DNA of 7,643 nucleotides, from the NCBI GenBank assembly GCA_035454085.1, contig DAOTEJ010000100.1:1-7643 (forward strand), written 5' to 3'. The position numbers and the translations under genes are program-made. This DNA comes from DAOTEJ01 sp035454085. Lineage in GTDB: Bacteria > Pseudomonadota > Gammaproteobacteria > Burkholderiales > Burkholderiaceae_F. The notes below the pieces were generated by a model. That model saw only the letters and a list, made by a program, of their open reading frames with translations. It made no database searches and had not been told where the DNA came from. Shown piece by piece: positions 1 through 6,061 of this stretch (position 1 is the first letter of the stretch; each line of letters begins with the position of its first letter).

Positions 1-651
1 GAACAGATCGGCCTCGAACTTGGGCAACTGGCCGGTGCCCACCAGGGTCTCGCGGTTCACGATGTAGGGCGTGTAGCACTCGGTGTAGCCGTGCTCGAGC
101 GTTTGCACGTCGAGCATGAACTGCGCGAGCGCGCGGTGCAGCCGCGCCACCGGCCCGCGCATGAAGGCAAAGCGCGCGCCGGCCAGCTTGGCCCCGGCGT
201 CGAAGTCCAGCCCGAGCGGGCCGCCCAGGTCCACGTGATCCTTGACCGCGAAGTCGAAGGCGCGCGGCGTGCCCCAGCGGCGCTGCTCGGCGTTGGCGTG
301 CTCGTCCTTGCCCACCGGCACCGATTCGTGCGGCAGGTTGGGCACGTCGAGCATCAGCGCGTCGAGTCGGTCGCGGATACCGGCGAGCTGATCTTCCAGC
401 AGCTTCAGTTCATCGGGGATGGCGGCGGCCTCGGCCATCAGCGCGGCGGCGTCCTGGCCCTGGCCGCGCGCCACGCCGATCTGCTTGGAAAGCGCGTTGC
501 GCCGCGCCTGCAGTTCCTCGGTGCGGGTCTGCACTGTCTTGCGCTCGGCCTCGAGCAGGTTGAACGCTTCCACCGGGAAGGCGTAGGGGCGCGTGGCCAG
601 CCGCGCCACGGTGGCGTCGAGCTGCTTGCGCAGGAGATTGGTGTCGAGCAT
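1..651 (-). CDS. serS: Seryl-tRNA synthetase, N-terminal half (3' end outside window)
   Basis: SerRS charges tRNA-Ser (and tRNA-Sec where present) with serine in the cytoplasm, through a seryl-adenylate. The 217 visible residues begin MLDTNLLRKQ, typical of bacterial SerRS. They continue into the N-terminal tRNA-binding coiled-coil arm, two long charged and Ala-rich helices at about residues 30-100, then the linker LDVPNLPHESVPVG (101-114). The catalytic domain starts with RAFDFAVKDHVDLG (130-143) and the class II motif 1 region, about 171-199, ending in YTPYIVN. GTGQLPKFEADLF ends at the window edge. Family length is about 430 residues, so roughly half is missing; this is a truncation by the window, not a broken gene. 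The ATG at 649-651 has a good Shine-Dalgarno AAGGA (plus positions 658-662) six bases upstream. It lies 225 bases downstream of the thioredoxin gene on the same strand, enough room for its own promoter. Identification is secure. Confidence 0.97.
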   Translation of the reverse strand, partial: MLDTNLLRKQLDATVARLATRPYAFPVEAFNLLEAERKTVQTRTEELQARRNALSKQIGVARGQGQDAAALMAEAAAIPDELKLLEDQLAGIRDRLDALMLDVPNLPHESVPVGKDEHANAEQRRWGTPRAFDFAVKDHVDLGGPLGLDFDAGAKLAGARFAFMRGPVARLHRALAQFMLDVQTLEHGYTECYTPYIVNRETLVGTGQLPKFEADLF

Positions 652-876
652 GGCGTGTCCTTGAAGGCCCGCATCGCGGACCGCGGAGAATGTCGCTGGG
701 AGCGCGCGCGGCGGTGCCGCGCGCAAGGGCGATCAGGGCGCGGAGCGGGAACTTCGCGCGGCCGCGGTCCAAGCCGGCTCGGCACGGCCGGCGCGGTGGG
801 CAGGAAGGCAAAGATGCGGCTTCATGGAGCGGATTGTCGCGCCCGCGGTGCCGACCACGCAAGCCGCGACGGCGAA
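652..876. other. Intergenic region between thioredoxin-fold gene and serS
   Basis: The longest gene-free stretch in the window. It holds the serS ribosome binding site (658-662), a perfect 9-bp inverted repeat (704-724) and a second GC-rich inverted repeat with arms GCCGGC at 773-778 and 787-792. I see no convincing sigma-70 promoter, no tRNA and no T-box-like leader. Short open frames crossing it are shadows of the flanking genes. It probably contains the end of the rarA-thioredoxin transcript and the serS promoter, but neither can be placed. Confidence 0.5.
704..724 (-). terminator. Possible hairpin terminator after thioredoxin-fold gene
   Basis: A perfect inverted repeat: arm GCGCGCGGC (704-712), 3-base loop (713-715), matching arm GCCGCGCGC (716-724). 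A 9-bp all-GC stem with a 3-base loop would be very stable in RNA. It lies about 150 bases after the thioredoxin stop and 52 bases before the serS ATG. There is no T-tract on either side in either direction, so it is not a canonical intrinsic terminator. It could equally be a serS leader structure or chance in GC-rich DNA. Confidence 0.3.
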
Positions 877-1392
877 CTACCAGGCCCGGTCGAAGAACTT
901 CGCCAGGCCGTCCTCGCCCATCTGGCGGGCGTCGCCGATCTCGCCCTCGCGCGTGGCGTAGACCACGCGGCCCTGGGCGTCGAGCACGGCAATCGCCGGG
1001 ATGCCCTTTTTCAGCGGCACGCCGTACTGCTCCGCTAGATCGAGATTCTTCTTGAAGCGGCCCACGTCGACCTTGACCACCTCGAAGTCGCGCGCCACCA
1101 GCGGCTTGAGGCTGCCCTGCTTCATCGACTGGTCGAGCACGATGCAGTCCGGGCACCAGTTGGCCCCGAACACCACCAGCACCTTGCGCCCCCGGCTTGC
1201 GGCGGCGGCCAGGGCCTGCTTGATGTCGGCGTGCGCGTCGGTGCCCTCGTCGTAGGCGATCCACCTGCCGGTCGCGGGCGTGACGGCCGCCGGCGCGTTC
1301 GCAGGGGTCTGCGCCGATGCCGCGCCGAACGGCGCAAGCACTGCACTCAAGATCAGGGCCAGGCTTGCGGCCGGGAAGTCGAAGCGGATCAT
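877..1392 (-). CDS. Secreted thioredoxin-fold protein with WCPDC active site
   Basis: A 171-residue protein with an N-terminal signal peptide: basic start, hydrophobic core about residues 8-20, likely cleavage after ASA at about residue 27. A Pro/Ala-rich linker follows, then one thioredoxin domain from about 43 to the end. The redox pair is C80 and C83 in NWCPDC, the position of CGPC in thioredoxin. The cis-proline is P132 in KGIPAIAV. Family knowledge places such proteins (Thioredoxin_7-like) in the periplasm as dithiol-disulfide reductants or oxidants; the CPDC dipeptide does not settle which, and the partner is unknown. The start ATG (1390-1392) overlaps the rarA TGA as ATGA, so it is probably translated by coupling from rarA and shares its promoter. 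Much longer upstream reading in this frame is only the shadow of rarA. The fold is certain; the exact role is not. Confidence 0.9.
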   Translation of the reverse strand: MIRFDFPAASLALILSAVLAPFGAASAQTPANAPAAVTPATGRWIAYDEGTDAHADIKQALAAAASRGRKVLVVFGANWCPDCIVLDQSMKQGSLKPLVARDFEVVKVDVGRFKKNLDLAEQYGVPLKKGIPAIAVLDAQGRVVYATREGEIGDARQMGEDGLAKFFDRAW

Positions 1393-2741
1393 GGTGTTTC
1401 CTGGGACGTTCGCGCGGCGCGGTTGGCCTCGCGCAGTTGTTGCAGCCTCTCGGCGATGCGCGCCTCGAGACCCCGGTCGGTGGGCTGATACCAGGCGGCC
1501 TCGGGCACGCCCTCGGGCAGATAGCGCTCGCCTGGCGCGAAGCCGCCGGCTTCGTCGTGCGCGTAGCGGTAGGCGCTGCCGTAGCCCAGGTCCTTCATCA
1601 GCCGTGTGGGCGCGTTGCGCAGATGCATGGGCACGGGCCGGCTGCCGTCTTGCGCCACGAACTCGCGCACCGCGTTGTAGGCGGTGTAGACCGCGTTGCT
1701 CTTCGCGGCGACGGCGAGGTAGACGACGGCCTGGGCCAGGGCCAGTTCGCCCTCGGGCGAGCCGAGCCGCTCGTAGATCTCGGCCGCCTCGCGCGCCAGC
1801 GTGGTGGCGCGCGGGTCGGCCAGGCCGATGTCCTCGACCGCCATGCGGATCACGCGCCGCGCCACGTAGCGGGCATCGGCGCCGCCGTCGAGCATGCGCA
1901 CCATCCAGTAGAGCGCGGCGTCCGGGTCGGAGCCGCGCACTGCCTTGTGCAGGGCCGAGATCTGGTCGTAGAAGGCCTCGCCGCCCTTGTCGAAGCGGCG
2001 CAGCGTGGCGGGCAGAGCGCGGCGCAGGAAAGCGGCGTCCACGGCCGCCTGGCCCTGTTTGCCCGCCATCGCCGCCACGACCTCGAGCGCGTTGAGCAGG
2101 CGGCGCGCATCGCCGTCGGCGGCGTCGATCAGCATGCGGCGGGCGTCCGCGTCGAGCGCGAGCCCGGGCAGCTCGCGCTCGATCGCGCGCTCGAGCAACC
2201 GCGCCGCCTCGTCGGGCGCGAGCGGCTCCAGCACGTAGACCGCCGAGCGCGACAGCAGCGCACCCACCACTTCGAAGCTCGGGTTCTCGGTGGTCGCGCC
2301 GATGAACACGAACAGGCCCGACTCCACGTGCGGCAGGAAGGCGTCCTGCTGGGCCTTGTTGAAGCGGTGCACCTCGTCGACGAAAACGACCGTGGCGCGG
2401 CCGGTGGTCCGCTGCGTGGCCTGAGCACGCTCCACCGCCTCGCGGATGTCCTTGACCCCGCCCAGCACCGCCGAGATGGCGATGAACTCCAGCCCGAAGG
2501 CGTCGGCCATGAGCCGCGCGAGTGTGGTCTTGCCCACGCCCGGCGGACCCCAAAGGATCATCGAGTGCGGCCGGCGCGACTCGAAGGCCGCGCGCAGCGG
2601 CCGCCCCTCGCCCAGCAGGTGCGCCTGCCCCACCACCTCGTCGAGGTGGCGCGGGCGCAGGCGCTCGGCCAGCGGCGCCGAGGCGGCAGGCACGGCGGCG
2701 GGCGAACCAAATAGGTCGGGGCCGGGATTGGTGCTGGTCAC
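1389..2741 (-). CDS. rarA: Replication-associated recombination protein A (RarA/MgsA), AAA+ ATPase
   Basis: A full-length 450-residue RarA, the bacterial relative of eukaryotic Mgs1/WRNIP1. The family forms a tetrameric AAA+ ATPase that acts at stalled replication forks and duplex ends and works with SSB. Visible motifs are Walker A GPPGVGKT (65-72), Walker B VVFVDEVH (118-125, D122/E123), sensor 1 GATTENPSF (148-156), and a sensor 2 helix DARRLLNALE (211-220). The C-terminal oligomerisation region carries the signatures YDQISALHKAVRGSDPDAAL (258-277), MAVEDIGLADP (300-310) and MHLRNAPTRLMKDLGYG (372-388). The start is GTG at 2739-2741: an in-frame TAG lies four codons upstream and no better start follows before the ATPase core. 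The Shine-Dalgarno is weak. Near the N-terminus PDLFGSP (8-14) resembles half of a beta-clamp-binding motif. The stop overlaps the thioredoxin ATG. It starts divergently from the FKBP operon. Confidence 0.97.
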   Translation of the reverse strand: MTSTNPGPDLFGSPAAVPAASAPLAERLRPRHLDEVVGQAHLLGEGRPLRAAFESRRPHSMILWGPPGVGKTTLARLMADAFGLEFIAISAVLGGVKDIREAVERAQATQRTTGRATVVFVDEVHRFNKAQQDAFLPHVESGLFVFIGATTENPSFEVVGALLSRSAVYVLEPLAPDEAARLLERAIERELPGLALDADARRMLIDAADGDARRLLNALEVVAAMAGKQGQAAVDAAFLRRALPATLRRFDKGGEAFYDQISALHKAVRGSDPDAALYWMVRMLDGGADARYVARRVIRMAVEDIGLADPRATTLAREAAEIYERLGSPEGELALAQAVVYLAVAAKSNAVYTAYNAVREFVAQDGSRPVPMHLRNAPTRLMKDLGYGSAYRYAHDEAGGFAPGERYLPEGVPEAAWYQPTDRGLEARIAERLQQLREANRAARTSQETP

Positions 2742-2819
2742 GCTGGCAGGCTAGCATCCGGCGCGTCCCGAGAGCGGCCGTCCGAGTCCGCCCTCGAACC
2801 CCCCACCCAAGGAGACCCC
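2742..2819. promoter_or_regulatory. Divergent promoter region between rarA and the FKBP operon
   Basis: This 78-base spacer separates two divergent start codons, so it should hold promoters for both transcripts unless one lies inside the opposite gene. A weak plus-strand sigma-70 candidate is TTGGTG (2728-2733, inside rarA), 18 bases, then TAGCAT (2752-2757). It matches only part of each consensus. No clear minus-strand promoter for rarA is visible. The location is inferred from gene layout; the boxes are speculative. Confidence 0.4.
2809..2814 (+). promoter_or_regulatory. Shine-Dalgarno of the FKBP gene
   Basis: AAGGAG, five bases before the GTG at 2820-2822. It is one of the best ribosome binding sites in the window and settles the choice of this GTG as the start. 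Confidence 0.85.
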
Positions 2820-3308
2820 GTGCCCGCCTGCCCTGCCCCCAAGCATTCGCATCCCTGGCTGCGCGCCGCCTGCGCCGCCGCCCTGACGCTGGCGCTGCTC
2901 GAGGCCGCACCGGCGCACGCCCAGTCCGGCGAGGCCGCGCTGGCTGCCGCGGCGGCCGAGCCCGGCGCGGTGCGCACGCCCAGCGGGCTGGTGTTCCGCT
3001 CGCTCAGGGACGGCACCGGCGCCCAGCCCGCCGCCACCGACACGGTGCGCGTGAACTACCGCGGCACCCTGCCCGACGGGCGCGAGTTCGATTCCTCGTA
3101 CAAGCGCGGCCAGCCCGCGAGCTTCGCGCTCAACCGCGTGATCGCCTGCTGGACCGAGGGCGTGCAGAAGATGAAGGTCGGCGGCAAGGCCAAGCTGGTG
3201 TGCCCGCCCTCGATCGCCTACGGCGATCGCGGCGCCGGCCGCGACGTTCCGCCTGGCGCGACCCTGATCTTCGAGGTCGAGCTGCTCGACGTCGCCCCGG
3301 CGCGCTGA
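2820..3308 (+). CDS. Secreted FKBP-type peptidyl-prolyl cis-trans isomerase
   Basis: A 162-residue protein starting at GTG. Residues 1-35 form a Sec signal peptide (K/H/R n-region, hydrophobic core about 15-30, cleavage near AHA-QS at 34/35). There is no lipobox cysteine, so it is probably soluble in the periplasm. One FKBP domain fills about residues 50-160. By alignment from memory with human FKBP12, the pocket residues are present: Y80, F90, D91, F102, V107, I108, W111, Y134 and F151. It should catalyse prolyl isomerisation and assist folding of exported proteins. It is a short single-domain form without the N-terminal dimerisation region of FkpA or Mip. C110 and C128 are the only cysteines of the mature domain (see findings). 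The TGA (3306-3308) is two bases before the CDF transporter ATG, so the genes are probably co-transcribed and translationally coupled. Family certain; the client proteins are unknown. Confidence 0.95.
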   Translation: MPACPAPKHSHPWLRAACAAALTLALLEAAPAHAQSGEAALAAAAAEPGAVRTPSGLVFRSLRDGTGAQPAATDTVRVNYRGTLPDGREFDSSYKRGQPASFALNRVIACWTEGVQKMKVGGKAKLVCPPSIAYGDRGAGRDVPPGATLIFEVELLDVAPAR

Positions 3309-3310
3309 GC

Positions 3311-4228
3311 ATGGCGGCCGACGGCTCGACCCGGGCGGTGCTCTACGCGCTGGGCGCGAACACCGGCATTGCCATCACCAAGTTCGCGGCGGCGGCCTAC
3401 ACGGGTTCGGGCTCGATGCTCGCCGAGGGCATCCACTCGCTGGCCGACTGCGGCAACCAGCTGCTCCTGCTGCTGGGCATGAAGCGCGCGCAGCGGCCCG
3501 CCACGGCCGACCATCCGCTGGGCCATCACCGCGTCGTTTACTTCTACTCGATGATGGTGGCGGTGCTGCTGTTCTTCGTGGGCGGGCTGTTCTCGGTCTA
3601 CGAGGGCGTGCATCGCGCCCTGAACCCCGGAGAACTGCACCAGCCCGTGGTGGCGCTGGCGGTGCTGGGCGTGGCCATCGTGCTCGAAGCCTTCTCGCTG
3701 TGGGGCGCGATGAAGGAGATCCGCAAGGTCCAGGGCGGCCGCAGCTTCATGCAGTGGTTCCGCGAGACGCGCGAGAGCGTGCTGATGGTCATCGCCGGCG
3801 AGGACATCGCCGCCCTTGGCGGCCTGGTGCTGGCCTTCGTGGCCGTGGCCGCCAGCGCGCTCACCGGCAATCCGCTCTACGACGCGCTCGGTTCCGTGGC
3901 GATCGGCGCGCTGCTGGTGGTCGTGGCCATCGCCGTGATGCTCGAGGTCAAGGGCATGATCGTGGGCGAGTCGGCCGAGCCCCGGCTGCGGGCCGAGATC
4001 GAGGCCTGGATCGTGGCCCGTCCCGAGGTCGACGAGGTGATGCGCATCGTCACCCTGCAATGGGGCGAGAAGCTGGTGGTGTCGGTGCAGGCCAAGATGC
4101 GCTGGCACGACGCGATCCCGGCGCTGATCGCCGACATCAACCGGGTCGAGGACGACCTCAAGCGGCACTTCCCGCAGGTGGGCTGGACCTTTTTCGAGCC
4201 CGACGTGCCGCACGCCCAGCGCGCGTGA
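3311..4228 (+). CDS. Cation diffusion facilitator (CDF) family metal transporter
   Basis: A 305-residue inner-membrane protein of the CDF family (SLC30/YiiP superfamily), which exports divalent metals such as Zn, Fe, Mn or Co using the proton gradient. Six membrane segments lie at about 10-30, 36-57, 76-96, 112-133, 157-182 and 188-212. A cytoplasmic C-terminal domain (about 215-298) ends in GWTFFEPDVP. The family signature DHPLGHHRVVYFYS (67-80) follows TM2. Metal-site positions are H42 and D46 in TM2 (HSLAD). In TM5 only D165 (GED) is kept, with I161 where YiiP has H153. The pattern with EDIAALGG in TM5 resembles the ZnT9-like branch rather than YiiP, so the metal should not be assumed to be zinc. 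The start ATG is 2 bases after the FKBP stop with no clear Shine-Dalgarno, suggesting coupling. Its TGA overlaps the next gene's GTG (GTGA). Confidence 0.93.
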   Translation: MAADGSTRAVLYALGANTGIAITKFAAAAYTGSGSMLAEGIHSLADCGNQLLLLLGMKRAQRPATADHPLGHHRVVYFYSMMVAVLLFFVGGLFSVYEGVHRALNPGELHQPVVALAVLGVAIVLEAFSLWGAMKEIRKVQGGRSFMQWFRETRESVLMVIAGEDIAALGGLVLAFVAVAASALTGNPLYDALGSVAIGALLVVVAIAVMLEVKGMIVGESAEPRLRAEIEAWIVARPEVDEVMRIVTLQWGEKLVVSVQAKMRWHDAIPALIADINRVEDDLKRHFPQVGWTFFEPDVPHAQRA

Positions 4229-4526
4229 ACCTGGCGCTGCGTCCCTACCGGGCGGACGAGGCACGCGCCCTCGCCGCCTTGTATCGCGACTCGGCGCGTG
4301 GACTGGGGCCGGCCGCCTACAGCCCCGCGCAAGTCGCGGCCTGGGCGGCATCGGCCGAGGACGAAGCCGCGTTCGCCGCCAAGCTGGCCTGCGGCACGAC
4401 GCTCGTGGCCGAGTTCGATGGGCGGCTGGCCGCCTTCGGGCAACTGCATCCGCAGGACCACCTCGCCCTGCTCTACACGGCGCCCGCCTTCAGCCGCCGC
4501 GGCATCGGCCGCGCCATCGCGGCCGC
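4225..4526 (+). CDS. GNAT-family N-acetyltransferase, N-terminal part (cut by assembly gap)
   Basis: About 100 residues are visible before the N run. The frame opens NLALRPYRADEARALAALYRDS, the usual first strand and helix of GNAT proteins. YSPAQVAAWA (32-41) and the strands TTLVAEFDGRLAAFGQLHP (58-76) and HLALLYTAPAF (79-89) follow. The acetyl-CoA pyrophosphate-binding motif A is RRGIGRAIA (91-99, matching R/Q-x-x-G-x-G/A). The layout resembles YafP-like acetyltransferases of about 150-160 residues, so some 50-60 residues are probably hidden in the gap. The start is taken as GTG 4225-4227, overlapping the CDF stop by 4 bases; no independent Shine-Dalgarno is evident, consistent with coupling. 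The substrate cannot be told from sequence. It is probably intact in the genome and incomplete only in this assembly. Confidence 0.85.
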
Positions 4527-4626
4527 NNNNNNNNNNNNNNNNNNNNNNNNNNNNNNNNNNNNNNNNNNNNNNNNNNNNNNNNNNNNNNNNNNNNNNNNNN
4601 NNNNNNNNNNNNNNNNNNNNNNNNNN
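4527..4626. other. Assembly gap of exactly 100 N
   Basis: The run of 100 N is a common placeholder length in scaffolds, so the true size is unknown. Both flanks are coding and convergent: the GNAT gene enters from the left and the sulfatase maturase from the right, each lacking its C-terminus. The missing sequence should therefore contain the end of both genes and probably a shared GC-rich terminator. Any translation across it is meaningless. Confidence 0.97.
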
Positions 4627-5966
4627 CAGAAGCGCAGCTTGCGCCCGCTGCCGCAGGGGCACGGCGCGTAGGGACCGCGGCGCTGGTCGGTCTGGGCGAC
4701 CTCGCGCATCAGCTCGGCCGGAGCGCGGCCCGCATCGAGCAGGGCCCTCATGCGCTGCATCGCGGGCCGGGTGTGGGTGAAGAACTTGTAGAGGCCGGCA
4801 CAGAGGTAGTTCTGTCCCTCCTCGCCATCGTGCGAGCGCGCGAAGCGATCCTTGGGGCAGCCGCCGTTGCACAGCGACCTCACCTCGCACTGGCGACACT
4901 GCTGGGTGAGCGAATCGAGCTTGTTGCGCCCGAACTCGCGCTGCGCGGGCGAGGCCACCAGTTCGAGCAGGTGCGTCTTGTGGATGTTGCCCAGCTTGAA
5001 GCGCGGTTCGACGAAGTGATCGCAGGCGTAGAGGTCGCCGTTGTATTCGAGCGCCGGGCCGGTGCCGCACTCGGGCGCGTGAATGCACAGCAGATGCCTG
5101 CCGTAGGTGGCCTCGAGCGTGACGTCGAACATCTGCACGTAGACGCGGCCGATGTCGTGGCGCACCCACTCCTCGAACACGTCGATCAGGAACTGGCCGT
5201 ACTGCTCGCCCCCCACCGAACGCTCGGTCACGTGGTTGCCGGTCTGGGTGTAGAGCAGGCGCTTGCCGCGCGGCTGCGCGCTCCAGCCCAGGTTGGCGAT
5301 GGCGATGGTGTCGGCGGTGGCGCGCTCGACGATGGGAATGAACTGGATCCAGGTGGCGCCCAGCTCGTCGCGGAAGAACTGGTAGACGCGCCGCCCGTGG
5401 TGCTGGTTGGCGGCGTTGACCGTACACAGCACGTTGAAGTCCACGCGGTGACGACGCAGCGCCTCCCAGCCCTTCATCACCAGGTCGAACGTGCCCTTGC
5501 CGTTGCGGGTGACCCGGTAGGCGTCGTGCAGGTCGCGCGGGCCGTCGACCGAGAGGCCGATCAGAAACCCGTGCTGCTTGAAGAAGGCGCACCACTCGTC
5601 ATCGAGCGCGATGCCGTTGGTCTGGAAGGTGTGCTGGATCCGCTGACCCGGCCGCTTGTACTGCTCCACAAAAGCCATGGTCTGGCGGAAGAAGGCCAGG
5701 CCCATGAGGGTGGGCTCGCCGCCTTGCCAGGCAATCGTCACCTCGGGCGCGCGGTGCGACTCGAGCAGCTGGCGGATGTAGGCCTCGTGCGTGGCCGCCG
5801 ACATGCGGTGCTTCTCGTCCGGGTAGAGCGCCTCCTTGGACAGGAAGAAGCAGTACTTGCAGTCGATGTTGCAGGTCGAGCCCGAAGGCTTGGCGAGCAG
5901 GTGGAAGTGCGGCGGCGCCGTCGCGGCGATGAGCGGGTCGATCGCGGGGGAGGTGTTCGCAGACAT
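4627..5966 (-). CDS. Anaerobic sulfatase-maturating enzyme (radical SAM/SPASM), 3' end in gap
   Basis: The first 446 residues of an anSME-type radical SAM enzyme. The family oxidises the active-site Cys or Ser of sulfatases to C-alpha-formylglycine without oxygen. The radical SAM cluster motif is C32-x3-C36-x2-C39 (CNIDCKYC), with GGEPT (82-86) for SAM binding. The SPASM region keeps all eight auxiliary-cluster cysteines in family spacing: C294, C300, C315, C357, C360, C366, C370 and C389. D316 after C315 (ACDHFV) corresponds to the catalytic Asp277 of the Clostridium perfringens enzyme, by my recollection. After the core, at about 430-446, comes a SEC-C-type motif CPCGSGRK with C436 and C438. 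The codon cut by the gap begins TG, consistent with the next metal-binding Cys. The start is ATG 5964-5966 with a weak GAGAG upstream; longer frames lack similarity. No sulfatase is in the window. An alternative is a SPASM peptide maturase, but the cysteine set favours anSME. Confidence 0.92.
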
Positions 5967-6061
5967 GGCCGGCTCTCGGAAGCGGTTCGCAACTCGTCGC
6001 GAGCATAGCGACAGGGTGCGGTGGGGCGGGCGGCACCCCGGCCCGGCGTCGGGACATTGCA
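5967..6061 (-). promoter_or_regulatory. Probable promoter/leader region of the sulfatase maturase gene
   Basis: This non-coding stretch lies between the hairpin after aqpZ and the maturase ATG. A possible minus-strand -10 box TATGCT lies at plus positions 6002-6007, about 36 bases before the ATG, but there is no recognisable -35 box at proper spacing. The maturase may be transcribed from here or by read-through from aqpZ. No operator or riboswitch-like element is recognised. Confidence 0.25.

Noticed and set aside
773..792. Inverted GCCGGC arms as a second terminator near serS
   Set aside because: GCCGGC is itself palindromic and frequent at this GC content; a 6-bp stem with an 8-base loop and no T-tract is weak.
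91..1038. A 315-residue plus-strand open frame opposite serS and the intergenic region
   Set aside because: Mostly antisense to serS and the thioredoxin gene; the part over the 225-base spacer has no independent support.
2728..2757. TTGGTG and TAGCAT with an 18-base spacer as the FKBP operon promoter
   Set aside because: Position is sensible but each box matches the consensus only partly; in such GC-rich DNA this is not enough to list as a defined promoter.
877..2910. A 677-residue minus-strand open frame ending in the thioredoxin protein
   Set aside because: Residues before the thioredoxin signal peptide are low-complexity Arg/Ala/Gly text in the wrong frame of rarA. Not a RarA-thioredoxin fusion.
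2522..4228. A 568-residue plus-strand open frame running through the FKBP region into the CDF gene
   Set aside because: Only the part from 3311 has protein-like sequence with membrane segments; the earlier part is Arg/Pro/Ala-rich and overlaps rarA and FKBP out of frame. A GC-rich shadow extension, not a fusion protein.
3218..4351. A 377-residue minus-strand open frame opposite the CDF gene
   Set aside because: His/Asp/Gln/Arg-rich antisense translation of a membrane protein gene; no start context and no motif.
4225..4780. Treating the GNAT gene as frameshifted or as a pseudogene
   Set aside because: The apparent loss of the C-terminus is due to the N run; the visible part is intact with a normal acetyl-CoA motif.
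4773..6008. A 411-residue plus-strand open frame opposite the sulfatase maturase
   Set aside because: Its codon phase mirrors the real gene and its composition is typical of antisense translation (many Val, Glu, His, Arg); no domain seen.
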